Program-made: the position numbers and the translations under genes
The notes under the pieces: model-generated
Told to the model about the DNA's origin: nothing
The model's database searches: none
Seen by the model: the letters and a program-made list of their open reading frames with translations, nothing else
Shown: positions 1-7,364 of the stretch, one piece after another
Layout: the number at the start of each line of letters is the position of its first letter
Position numbering within the stretch: the stretch's first letter is position 1
NCBI RefSeq assembly: GCF_004114535.1
Contig: NZ_LBJC01000024.1
Location: forward strand, 124,001-188,000
Reading direction: 5' to 3'
Source of the DNA: Bradyrhizobium nanningense
GTDB taxonomy: Bacteria > Pseudomonadota > Alphaproteobacteria > Rhizobiales > Xanthobacteraceae
DNA length: 64,000 bases

Positions 1-533
1 TCACGCTGCTCGCCCCCGCGGGACATGACGCGCTGCTCGCGAGCATTGGCCGCGTCTTCCAAGCGGATACGAAGCTCGGTCTCGGCGCGAAGGGCGCGGC
101 TCAAGCTCTGCTCCCGCCGCTGCCGGCAAGCGGTGGCGACGACATTCCGATCGCGGTCGTCGGTGCGCATCTGTCCGGCATGGTGCTGAACGGCGAATTG
201 AAAGCGCTGGACGCTAAGCCGATCGAGGCGACCAGGACTGCGCCCGATTACAAGCTCTACGCGCTCAAGACCACGCCGACGAAGCCCGGCCTGCTGCGTG
301 TCGCAGCCGGCAAGGGCGCGTCGATCGAGCTGGAGATCTGGTCGCTGTCGCCATCCGCCTTCGGCAAGTTCGTCAACGCGATTCCATCGCCGATGGCGAT
401 CGGCACGGTGCGGCTTGCGGACGGCCGCTCGGTGAAGGGGTTTTTGGTCGAGCCCGAAGTGCTCGGCGATGCCCGGGACATCACCAGCTACGGCGGTTGG
501 CGGAAGTTCATGGCGGAAGCGGCGAAGGAGTGA
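1..533 (+). CDS. atzF: Allophanate hydrolase, C-terminal part (5' end outside window)
   Basis: The frame is open from base 3 and ends at TGA 531-533, so about 176 residues are visible. It contains the AtzF C-terminal domain, seen as the segment GAHLSGMVLNGEL followed by EATRTAPDYKLYAL and ending in SYGGWRKFMAE. AtzF hydrolyses allophanate to ammonia and CO2. The N-terminal amidase domain with the Ser-cisSer-Lys triad must lie upstream of the window. The C-terminal domain has been described as decarboxylating the intermediate in AtzF. The gene converges on the GntR-atzHEG operon, which carries the earlier steps of the same pathway, so it belongs to the same function but is transcribed separately. 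Confidence 0.9.
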   Translation, partial: TLLAPAGHDALLASIGRVFQADTKLGLGAKGAAQALLPPLPASGGDDIPIAVVGAHLSGMVLNGELKALDAKPIEATRTAPDYKLYALKTTPTKPGLLRVAAGKGASIELEIWSLSPSAFGKFVNAIPSPMAIGTVRLADGRSVKGFLVEPEVLGDARDITSYGGWRKFMAEAAKE

Positions 534-542
534 TTCCGCTCC

Positions 543-619
543 GCTGTCGTCCCGGACAAGCGCAGCTTTGGACAACGCATCGCGTTGTCCAAAGCGAAGC
601 GCCGATCGCGGGGACGACA
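543..619. terminator. Nested palindrome between convergent atzF and GntR gene
   Basis: A near-perfect hairpin has 14-base arms at 565-578 and 582-595 with a 3-base loop (GCTTTGGACAACGC / GCGTTGTCCAAAGC). It is nested inside the outer arms GTCGTCCC (547-554) and GGGACGAC (611-618). The outer arms match the ends of repeat family B found elsewhere in the window. There is no T-tract, so calling it a bidirectional terminator is inference from its place between two convergent genes. The rest of the 110-base gap shows nothing else. Confidence 0.5.
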
Positions 620-643
620 GCGAGTGTGTAGCAACAACCCGCC

Positions 644-1366
644 CTACACCGACACCGCGTAGATCTCGTACTCCCCGCGCACCAGCTCGATATGCGCGCG
701 CATCGCGGCGGCGGCGCCCTGCTTGTCGCCGCGCATGATGGCGACGACGACACGATCGTGCTCGGCTTGCGATTTGGCGAGGCGTCCGAGATTGCGGAAC
801 TGGGCGCGACGGAACGGCTGCACGCGGACGCGGGTCGCGAGCGTGATCTCGGCGATGTAGCCGTTCTGCGAGCCCGCGTAGATCGCGTTGTGGAAGCGTT
901 CGTTGACCTCGTGAAAGCGATCGGGATTGCCGGTGTAGCTCAGCACCCGCAGCTCCTCGTGGATGGCTTCCAGGCCGTGGCGCTCGGCCGCGGACATGCG
1001 CTCGGCAGCAAGGCCGGCGCACAGCGCCTCGAGCTCCGCCATCGCCTCGAACATGCTCTTGAGCCGCTCGATCGAGGGCTGCGCCACCACCGCGCCGCGA
1101 TGGGCACGCGCTTCGACGAGGCCGCTTGCCACGAGCTGACGCAGCGCCTCGCGCACCGGCGTCCGTGAGACGTTGAAGCGGCGCGCGACGTCGGTCTCGT
1201 CCAGCGGTGCGCCGGGGGCCAGGGCGCCGCGCACGATCTCGTCGGCGAGCTGCAGGCGCAGTTCCTCGGCGCGCGTGACCTTATGCACGCTCCGCTGCGC
1301 CCGGTCGACGCGCGGCACCACCGGTTCGGTCGGCAATGCTCCCTGCGGAAGATCGTCAAGCGTCAT
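644..1366 (-). CDS. GntR-family transcriptional regulator (FCD subfamily)
   Basis: The protein has 240 residues. A GntR winged helix lies at about 35-100 with the recognition-helix signature FNVSRTPVREALRQL, followed by an all-helical FCD ligand domain (about 105-235) with HEVNERFHNAIY. I chose the ATG at 1364-1366 because it overlaps the TGA of atzH (1363-1365) in the classic ATGA arrangement; an upstream in-frame start would run deep into atzH. It is the last gene of the ABC-atzGEH operon, so it probably senses the imported substrate or a breakdown product and controls this operon. The ligand and operator are not known from sequence. Confidence 0.88.
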   Translation of the reverse strand: MTLDDLPQGALPTEPVVPRVDRAQRSVHKVTRAEELRLQLADEIVRGALAPGAPLDETDVARRFNVSRTPVREALRQLVASGLVEARAHRGAVVAQPSIERLKSMFEAMAELEALCAGLAAERMSAAERHGLEAIHEELRVLSYTGNPDRFHEVNERFHNAIYAGSQNGYIAEITLATRVRVQPFRRAQFRNLGRLAKSQAEHDRVVVAIMRGDKQGAAAAMRAHIELVRGEYEIYAVSV

Positions 1367-1758
1367 GCGATCTCTTTCGGCTCGTCGATGACGCTGACAT
1401 GGGCAGCGACGACGCGCCAACCCTCGGGAAAGCGGATCCAGGTCTGCATCTGCCGGCCGACTTTGCCCGGCGCCGTGTCGCGATAGAACAGGGTGGAGGC
1501 GACGGCCGTATCGCGGCCATAGCTGGTGATGACCGTCTTGGCGGTGCGGCGGTTGAGGCCGACCGGCGAGCGCGCGGCGCGGAATCCGCTTATCGCCTCA
1601 TAGCCGTAGAGGTTCTCGCCGATGCCATAGCGCAGCGTACGGGGATCCTTGCGAAAGAGCTCACCGAGCACGGCAACGTCGTTGCTGACGAGGGCCTGCT
1701 CATAACGATCGAACGCGGCTTTGACGTCCGCGATCACTTCGGGGAGATCGATCTCCAT
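1363..1758 (-). CDS. atzH: AtzH-like small amidohydrolase (HpxZ/DUF3225 family)
   Basis: This 131-residue SnuaL/NTF2-fold protein contains SNDVAVLGELFRKDPRTLRYGIGENLYGYEAI and the end motif WRVVAAHVSVIDEP, typical of the AtzH/HpxZ family. AtzH of Pseudomonas ADP is described as hydrolysing 1,3-dicarboxyurea to allophanate, the product that AtzF then uses. The start at 1756-1758 has a good upstream GAGAGG. One base separates it from the atzE stop and it overlaps the GntR start, so it is translationally coupled on both sides. The assignment is by family and context; the exact substrate is inferred. Confidence 0.82.
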   Translation of the reverse strand: MEIDLPEVIADVKAAFDRYEQALVSNDVAVLGELFRKDPRTLRYGIGENLYGYEAISGFRAARSPVGLNRRTAKTVITSYGRDTAVASTLFYRDTAPGKVGRQMQTWIRFPEGWRVVAAHVSVIDEPKEIA

Positions 1759-1759
1759 C

Positions 1760-3154
1760 TCAAATTCCTCTCGGCGACGGCGCAGCGACGACGCCCATCT
1801 TTTCCAACGCATACGCAACGCGGAGCGCAATGTCCTCGCGCCAGGGCGCAGCGATGATCTGCACGCCGATCGGCAGCGGCTCGAGCGGCACCGGGACTGC
1901 CACCACCGGCAGGCCGATGAACGAGATCGGCTGGGTGTGGATACCGATATTGGCGCGCACCGGCAGCTCGACGCCGTCGAGATTGAAATTCACCTGGCCG
2001 AGCTTCGGTGCGGTGCAAGGCGTTGCCGGCGCGAGCAGCACGTCGACTGACTTGAATATCTCCGCGAGCTGAGCGCGATACCAGCGGCGGAATTTCTGGG
2101 CGCGGTCGGCCAGCGGCGCCGGCACCATGGCGCCTGCGATCAAGCGGTCGCGCACCGCCGGATCGAAATCGTTCGGGCGCTTGCGCAGGCGATCGAGATG
2201 CAACGAGGCGCCTTCGGTGGTGGTGATAACATAGGCCGCCGCGCGGGCGCGCGCGGCTTCGGGGATATCGATCACGTCAGTGGCACCAAGCGCCTTGGCG
2301 ACGCGGCTGACCGCTTCGACGGCTTCCGGAAACACGTTCTTCTGGAAGTATCCCCCGGCAACCGCAATGCGCAGGTCCGACACCGGATTGGCGAGCAGCG
2401 GCAGCGTCGGCTCCAGCCCGCGCGTGGTGCAGGCGCTGTCCTCCGCGTCCGGGCCCTGCATCGCGTCATAGGCGAGCGCGAGATCGGTGGCCGAGCGTGC
2501 GAACGGGCCGAGATGGTCGAGGCTCGCGACGAACGGGAACGAGCGCGCCCGCGACAGCCGGCCATAGGTCGGCTTCAGGCCAAAGATGCCGCAGAACGAG
2601 GACGGCACGCGGATCGAGCCATTGGTGTCCGAGCCGAGCGCGATCGGCACCAGCGCGCCGCCGACGGCGCTGCCCGAGCCGCCGGACGAGCCGCCGGTCA
2701 TCCGCGTGGTGTCGTGCGGATTGCGCGAGGGACCGTCATGGACGTTCTCGCCGGTGAAGTCGTAGGCGTATTCGCCCATGTTGAGCGCGCCGACCAGCAC
2801 GGCGCCGGCCGCCTCCATCCGCTCGATCAGCGTGGCGTCACGTTTGGCCGGTGCGAGGTCGCGGTTGATCTTCGAACCTGCGCGCGTTGGCAGCCCGGCG
2901 ACGTCGAACAGGTTTTTCACCGCGAAGGGGACACCGGCGAGCGGGCCGATCGGCTTGCCGGCGGCAATGTCGGCATCGATGGCGCGCGCCTTGGCGCGGG
3001 CGCGATCGGCAGTGACGTCGGTGAAGGAATTGAGGATGCCATCGTGCTGCTTGATGCGCGCCAGCGCTGCTTCCGTGGCATCTAGCGCGGACATTTTGCG
3101 GGCCGCGACCGCGCTCGCTATTCCTGCGGCCGTCATCTCTGGCTTGCTGGTCAT
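1760..3154 (-). CDS. atzE: AtzE-like amidase (1-carboxybiuret hydrolase catalytic subunit)
   Basis: This is an amidase-signature enzyme of 464 residues. The Ser-cisSer-Lys triad is visible as Lys80 in GVPFAVKNLFD, the cis-Ser in TGGSSGGSGS (156/157) and the nucleophile Ser180 in SDTNGSIRVP. AtzE is reported to hydrolyse 1-carboxybiuret and to need the small GatC-like subunit AtzG, which is encoded 7 bases upstream. The start at 3152-3154 was chosen because longer versions would overlap atzG. The residue before Gly-Ser is Asn, where many amidases have Gly. Related amidases such as GatA are possible, but the neighbours atzG, atzH and atzF make AtzE the best call. Confidence 0.87.
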   Translation of the reverse strand: MTSKPEMTAAGIASAVAARKMSALDATEAALARIKQHDGILNSFTDVTADRARAKARAIDADIAAGKPIGPLAGVPFAVKNLFDVAGLPTRAGSKINRDLAPAKRDATLIERMEAAGAVLVGALNMGEYAYDFTGENVHDGPSRNPHDTTRMTGGSSGGSGSAVGGALVPIALGSDTNGSIRVPSSFCGIFGLKPTYGRLSRARSFPFVASLDHLGPFARSATDLALAYDAMQGPDAEDSACTTRGLEPTLPLLANPVSDLRIAVAGGYFQKNVFPEAVEAVSRVAKALGATDVIDIPEAARARAAAYVITTTEGASLHLDRLRKRPNDFDPAVRDRLIAGAMVPAPLADRAQKFRRWYRAQLAEIFKSVDVLLAPATPCTAPKLGQVNFNLDGVELPVRANIGIHTQPISFIGLPVVAVPVPLEPLPIGVQIIAAPWREDIALRVAYALEKMGVVAAPSPRGI

Positions 3155-3161
3155 GGCAACA

Positions 3162-3341
3162 TCAAGCGGTGAAAATCGGCGCCGGCTCGGTCTCGTCCGG
3201 CAGCGCGAATTCGTCGACCATGCGGCCAAGCCGCAGCGAGACTTCGAGGTTGGCGCGCACCGCAGGCCTCCAGGCCTCTTCCACCGGCAGCGCCAGCGCT
3301 TTCGATACGGCGTCGATATAATCGTCCAGCGGTTCGGCCAT
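3162..3341 (-). CDS. atzG: AtzG-like small subunit (DUF4089)
   Basis: A 59-residue helical protein begins MAEPLDDYIDAVSKAL and contains the DUF4089 pattern PVEEAWRPAVRANLE followed by RLGRMVDEF. AtzG is structurally like GatC and stabilises AtzE in an AtzEG heterotetramer. The ATG at 3339-3341 lies 20 bases after the ABC ATPase stop, and the stop lies 7 bases before atzE, fitting coupled translation of the two subunits. Longer in-frame starts would sit inside the ATPase gene and add unrelated low-complexity sequence. Confidence 0.85.
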   Translation of the reverse strand: MAEPLDDYIDAVSKALALPVEEAWRPAVRANLEVSLRLGRMVDEFALPDETEPAPIFTA

Positions 3342-3361
3342 CACGCGTCCCAAACAATCTC

Positions 3362-5101
3362 TCAATGCACCGGCAACGGCGGATGCGGGATCGCCGTCAG
3401 CAGCTCCTTGGTGTAGTCGTCCCGCGGATCGCGCAAGACCTGCTCGGAAGAGCCTTCCTCGACGATTCGACCCGTCCGCATCACAATGACACGATCGCAC
3501 AACAAGCGCACCACATTCAAATCATGCGAGACGAACAGATAGCTCATACCTAGCCGCGCCTTGAGGTCCTGAAGCAGGTTCAACACGACCGCCTGAACCG
3601 AGACGTCGAGCGCCGCCGTCGGCTCGTCGAGGATGACGAGCTTTGGATGCAGCGCGATGGCGCGGGCGATGCCGACGCGGGCCTTCTGCCCGCCGGACAA
3701 TTGATGCGGGAAGCGGTCGAGCAGATTGTGCGGCAGGCCGACCATGGTGGCGAGCTCCTCGCAGCGCGCGCGGAGCGCGTCGCGTCCCCTGATATCGCCG
3801 AGCTGCAGAAGCGGGTCCGCAATGGCGCGCGCGGCGGTGAAGCGCGGATTGAGGCTGTCGGTCGGATCCTGGAATACCATCTGGATGCGGCTGCGCTGCG
3901 GCAGGCGGGCGAAAGAAGCGGGAGCGATGCCGCCGATATCCTCGCCGTCGAACCGGATCAGGCCGGAGCTCTGGTCCAAAAGCCGCATCACCATCATCGA
4001 CGTCGTCGATTTGCCGCAGCCGGATTCGCCGACCAGCCCGACGCTCTCGCCATGGCCGATGGCGAAGCTGATACCGTCGACGGCGCGGAACATTTCAGGC
4101 TCGACGGGCGGCTTGCGGCCGAACAGCTTTCCGAGCACCGCGGTGGCGCCCTGGCGGGGATATTCTTTCACGAGCTTGTCGACGAGCAGGAGGGGCTGGC
4201 TCTCACCACTCGCTGTGCTGCGCGTGTCGGCCTCTCCCCGCACGCGGGGAGAGGCGAAGGAGGCCGCCGCAGATTCTTCCTCCGGCAGCAAGTCTCGCAA
4301 CGACACACCAAGCCGCGGCGTCGCGCGCATCAGCTTCTTGGTGTAGGGATGCTGCGGGTTGGCAAAAATGTCGGCAGCCTTGGCTGTCTCGACCACGCGG
4401 CCCTTCTCCATCACCACGACGCGGTCGCAATAGGCGGCAGCCAAGCCGAGATCGTGCGTGATCAGAATGGTCGACATCGCGCGGCGCCTGGTCAGCTCGA
4501 CGATCAGGTCCATCACCGCCTTCTGGGTGGTGACGTCGAGGCCGGTGGTCGGCTCGTCCGCGATCAGAAGCTGCGGATTGCAGGCGAGCGCGAGCGCGAT
4601 GACGACGCGCTGGCACATGCCTCCCGAAAGCTCGAACGGATAGGCGTGGTAGCGCTCGCGCGGTCGGGCGATCTTGACCTGCTCCAGCGCCTCGATCGCC
4701 TTCTCGCCGTGATCTCTAACCTGGGCCTGCTGCACATGGGTGCGCAGCACGTCCTCGATCTGATCACCGACTTTCCGGATCGGATTCAGTGCCGCACGCG
4801 GGTTCTGGAAAATCATCGAGACTTCGCGGCCGCGCAGATCGCGCAACTGGTCTTCGCTCGCCGCCTTGACGTCGATGCCGGAGAACATCACCGAGCCTTC
4901 GGCGATGCGGCCCGCACGATCGAGGATGCGCATCACCGCATAGGACGTCACCGACTTGCCGGAGCCGGACTCGCCGACGATGGCCAGCGTCTCGCCCTTG
5001 GCGACGGAGATGTTGACGTGCTGCACGGCCTTGACGATGCCGCGGCGGGTGGTGAATTCGACGGTGAGGTCTCGGACGTCGAGCAGCGGCTGGGCGGTCA
5101 T
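3362..5101 (-). CDS. Fused double ATP-binding protein of a dipeptide/nickel-type ABC importer
   Basis: This 579-residue protein has two complete nucleotide-binding domains in one chain (DppD-DppF fusion type). Domain 1 has Walker A GESGSGKS at 43-50, signature LSGGMCQR and Walker B LLIADEPTTGLD. Domain 2 has GESGCGKS, LSGGQKARV and LVILDEPTAALD. It energises the two permeases encoded just upstream. The linker between the domains carries the peptide SPRVRGEA, encoded by a copy of the repeat-A hairpin (4230-4255) kept in frame. The start at 5099-5101 follows a 94-base gap after the permease stop; no gene is seen in that gap. Confidence 0.92.
   Translation of the reverse strand: MTAQPLLDVRDLTVEFTTRRGIVKAVQHVNISVAKGETLAIVGESGSGKSVTSYAVMRILDRAGRIAEGSVMFSGIDVKAASEDQLRDLRGREVSMIFQNPRAALNPIRKVGDQIEDVLRTHVQQAQVRDHGEKAIEALEQVKIARPRERYHAYPFELSGGMCQRVVIALALACNPQLLIADEPTTGLDVTTQKAVMDLIVELTRRRAMSTILITHDLGLAAAYCDRVVVMEKGRVVETAKAADIFANPQHPYTKKLMRATPRLGVSLRDLLPEEESAAASFASPRVRGEADTRSTASGESQPLLLVDKLVKEYPRQGATAVLGKLFGRKPPVEPEMFRAVDGISFAIGHGESVGLVGESGCGKSTTSMMVMRLLDQSSGLIRFDGEDIGGIAPASFARLPQRSRIQMVFQDPTDSLNPRFTAARAIADPLLQLGDIRGRDALRARCEELATMVGLPHNLLDRFPHQLSGGQKARVGIARAIALHPKLVILDEPTAALDVSVQAVVLNLLQDLKARLGMSYLFVSHDLNVVRLLCDRVIVMRTGRIVEEGSSEQVLRDPRDDYTKELLTAIPHPPLPVH
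4230..4255. repeat. Repeat-A hairpin inside ABC ATPase coding sequence
   Basis: Perfect 12-base arms GCCTCTCCCCGC (4230-4241) and GCGGGGAGAGGC (4244-4255) are separated by two bases. The same hairpin ends the intergenic repeat at 56132-56273. Here it lies within the linker between the two ATPase domains and leaves the reading frame intact. It is symmetric, so no strand can be given. Confidence 0.85.
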
Positions 5102-5195
5102 GCGGGCCTGCCGTCATTCAAAAAATGCGAGAACAACCCCATGCACAGTAGAATGGCGTTGGAATCGTTGGAGAATTTTGGCCGAACATTTGCCA

Positions 5196-6095
5196 TCACG
5201 TCCTCCGCTGGGGGTCGACGATGTCGCGCAGGCCGTCGCCGAGGAGGTTGAAGCAGAACACGGCGATCATCAGCGCGAGGCCCGGGAAGAGCGCGATCCA
5301 CCATTCGCCTGAGACCATGAAGCCGGCGCCTTCGGCGACCATGATGCCCCATTCGGCCGTAGGCGGACGGACGCCGAGGCCGATGAAGGACAGGCCCGCG
5401 GCATTGAGGATGGCGTAGCCCATGGTCAGCGACATCTGCACGATCATGATCGGCATGATGTTCGGCAGGATGTGCACCAGCAGGATGCGGAATTCGCCGT
5501 TGCCGGAGAGCCGCGCGGCCTGCACGAAGCCGGCATTGCGGCGGACATTGGCCTCAGCGCGCGCGACGCGGGCATAGAGCGGGAAGTTCACGATGGCGGT
5601 CGCCAGGATGATGTTCTGCACACTGTTGCCGAGCGCGGCGACGATGCCCATCGCCAGCACGAACAGCGGGAAGGCCATGATGGTGTCGGCGATGCGGCCG
5701 ACGATGCGATCGGTCCAGCCGCCGAAATAGCCCGCCGCGATGCCGGCGAGCCCGCCCATCAGGAACACCAGCGCGACCGAGGCGACCGCGATGAAGGTGT
5801 CGAGCCGTGTCGCCACGATGACGCGGCTGAAGATGTCGCGGCCGAGCTGGTCGGTGCCGAACCAGTGTGCCGCCGACGGCGGCTTCAACGCCGCGGCGGT
5901 GTCGGAGGCAAGCGGATCATAGGGCACGACATAGGGGCCGAAGATGGCGGCGGCGAGGATCAGGACCAGCAATGCGAAGGCAAAGCCGGTGACCTTGTTC
6001 TCGCTGAGAACATAGCGGGTCTGTTCGAGGATCGCCGATAGTCCCGGGGTGCGGGCCGGGCCGACAGGTTCAACAGCAGGCGCAACGGAGCTCAT
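5196..6095 (-). CDS. ABC importer permease, DppC type
   Basis: This 299-residue inner-membrane protein has an N-terminal cytoplasmic tail, a first membrane segment near residues 37-55, the OppC-type motif HWFGTDQLGRDIFSRVI, and a binding-protein-dependent transport core with about five further segments. The EAA loop that contacts the ATPase is around EANVRRNAGFVQAARLSG. It pairs with the DppB-type permease encoded 9 bases upstream. The substrate is inferred from the operon: probably a urea-, biuret- or peptide-like nitrogen compound processed by AtzEG, AtzH and AtzF. Confidence 0.92.
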   Translation of the reverse strand: MSSVAPAVEPVGPARTPGLSAILEQTRYVLSENKVTGFAFALLVLILAAAIFGPYVVPYDPLASDTAAALKPPSAAHWFGTDQLGRDIFSRVIVATRLDTFIAVASVALVFLMGGLAGIAAGYFGGWTDRIVGRIADTIMAFPLFVLAMGIVAALGNSVQNIILATAIVNFPLYARVARAEANVRRNAGFVQAARLSGNGEFRILLVHILPNIMPIMIVQMSLTMGYAILNAAGLSFIGLGVRPPTAEWGIMVAEGAGFMVSGEWWIALFPGLALMIAVFCFNLLGDGLRDIVDPQRRT

Positions 6096-6104
6096 GCAGT
6101 CCCC

Positions 6105-7118
6105 CTAGCCTTCAAGTCTCACACGCGGATCGATCACGCCGTACAAGATGTCGATCACGAGATTGAGCAGCACGTACATGACGGCCATGGTCAACACGAA
6201 GCCCTGCACCGGCGCGAAATCCGACGAGATCAGCGCTTCCACCGCATAGGAGCCGATGCCGGGCCAGGCGAACACCTTTTCCACCAGCACGTTGGCGCCC
6301 AAGAGGAACGAGAACACCATGCTGAGCGTGGTGATGACGGGCAACATCGCGTTGCGGAAGGCGTAGGTGACGATCACGGTCGCCGGCGACAGGCCGCTGG
6401 CGCGCGCGGTGCGGACGAATTCCGATGCCAGCACCGCCAGCATCGAGGCGCGCGTCATGCGCGCGATCGGCGCCAGCGAGAAGATCGCCAGCGTCGTCGC
6501 CGGCAAGATGAGCTGGCTCAGCGCCGAGCGGAACGCCTCGAGGTCGCGCGCGATCAGGGTGTCGATCAGATAGAAGCCGGTCACGGTCGGCGGCGCGCTG
6601 TAGAACACGTCGAGACGACCGAGCGGCGCCGGCGACCAACCGAGCCGGAAGTAGAACACATAGACCAGCACGAGGCCGGTGAAGAACACCGGCAGCGAGA
6701 CGCCGGCCGTCGTCGTGACACGGCAGAGATGGTCGATCCATGACCCCGGCCGTGTCGCAGCTAACACGCCGAGCGGAATGGCGATGACGACCGAGACGAT
6801 CAGGCCCAGCAGCGTCAGCTCGGCGGACGCCGGCAGGCGGTTGCGGATTTCGGCGGCGACCGGCTGGCCCGTGGTGAGCGAGTTGCCGAAATCGCCATGG
6901 GCGAGATCATTGGTGTAGCGGAAGAATTGCTCGATCAGCGGCTTGTCGAGGCCGAGCTTCTTGCGGATCTGCTCGACGGCTTCCTTGGTCGCGGCGGGAC
7001 CGGCGAAGTAGGCGGCGGGATCACCCGGCAGCGCGCGCGTCAGCAGGAAGGTGACGATGACGACCCCGATCAGCGAGGGAATCGCGAACATCAACCGCTT
7101 GCCGATCATGGTCAGCAT
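6105..7118 (-). CDS. ABC importer permease, DppB type
   Basis: This 337-residue inner-membrane protein starts with the usual short N-terminus and first helix (MLTMIGKRLMFAIPSLIGVV), followed by LLTRALPGDPAAYFAG, a DppB-family hallmark. The EAA-like loop is ASEFVRTARASGLSPATVIV and the end is LVIDILYGVIDPRVRLEG. It forms the heterodimeric channel with the DppC-type subunit. It is separated from the upstream binding-protein gene by a 246-base gap filled mainly by a repeat-A element. Confidence 0.92.
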   Translation of the reverse strand: MLTMIGKRLMFAIPSLIGVVIVTFLLTRALPGDPAAYFAGPAATKEAVEQIRKKLGLDKPLIEQFFRYTNDLAHGDFGNSLTTGQPVAAEIRNRLPASAELTLLGLIVSVVIAIPLGVLAATRPGSWIDHLCRVTTTAGVSLPVFFTGLVLVYVFYFRLGWSPAPLGRLDVFYSAPPTVTGFYLIDTLIARDLEAFRSALSQLILPATTLAIFSLAPIARMTRASMLAVLASEFVRTARASGLSPATVIVTYAFRNAMLPVITTLSMVFSFLLGANVLVEKVFAWPGIGSYAVEALISSDFAPVQGFVLTMAVMYVLLNLVIDILYGVIDPRVRLEG

Positions 7119-7167
7119 GGGCGACTTCCCGTGGAGAGAGAAGATGACGCAACAGGCACAACTGCGC

Positions 7168-7292
7168 CCCCTCTCCCGCTTGCGGGGGAGGGTTGGGGTG
7201 GGGGTGCTTCCGCATTGGGGTTCTCCGTGTGGAGAGAACCCCCACCCGCCGCGCTCTTCGAGCGCGTCGGCCTCCCCCGCAAGCGGGAGAGG
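7168..7292. repeat. Repeat A, full copy inside the ABC operon
   Basis: The two ends are inverted copies: CTCTCCCGCTTGCGGGGGAG near 7171-7190, and the matching CTCCCCCGCAAGCGGGAGAG near 7271-7290. The middle contains GTGTGGAGAGAACCCCC. It lies between the stop of the binding-protein gene and the start of the first permease gene, the position where REP/BIME elements in enterobacterial sugar operons protect the upstream message. That role is inference here. Other copies lie at 10400-10522, 18921-19026, 21572-21681, 27025-27142, 32982-33111 and 56132-56273. Confidence 0.85.
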
Positions 7293-7364
7293 CGACCCGA
7301 ACCAGCCGATAAGCCTCCGAACGCCATATCCGATTGCCTCGCCCTACTCGCCAATCGCCTGACC

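Noticed and set aside
5102..5195. Possible small gene between DppC-type and ATPase genes
   Set aside because: There is no start-stop frame with a ribosome site in the operon direction; it is simply a 94-base intergenic gap.
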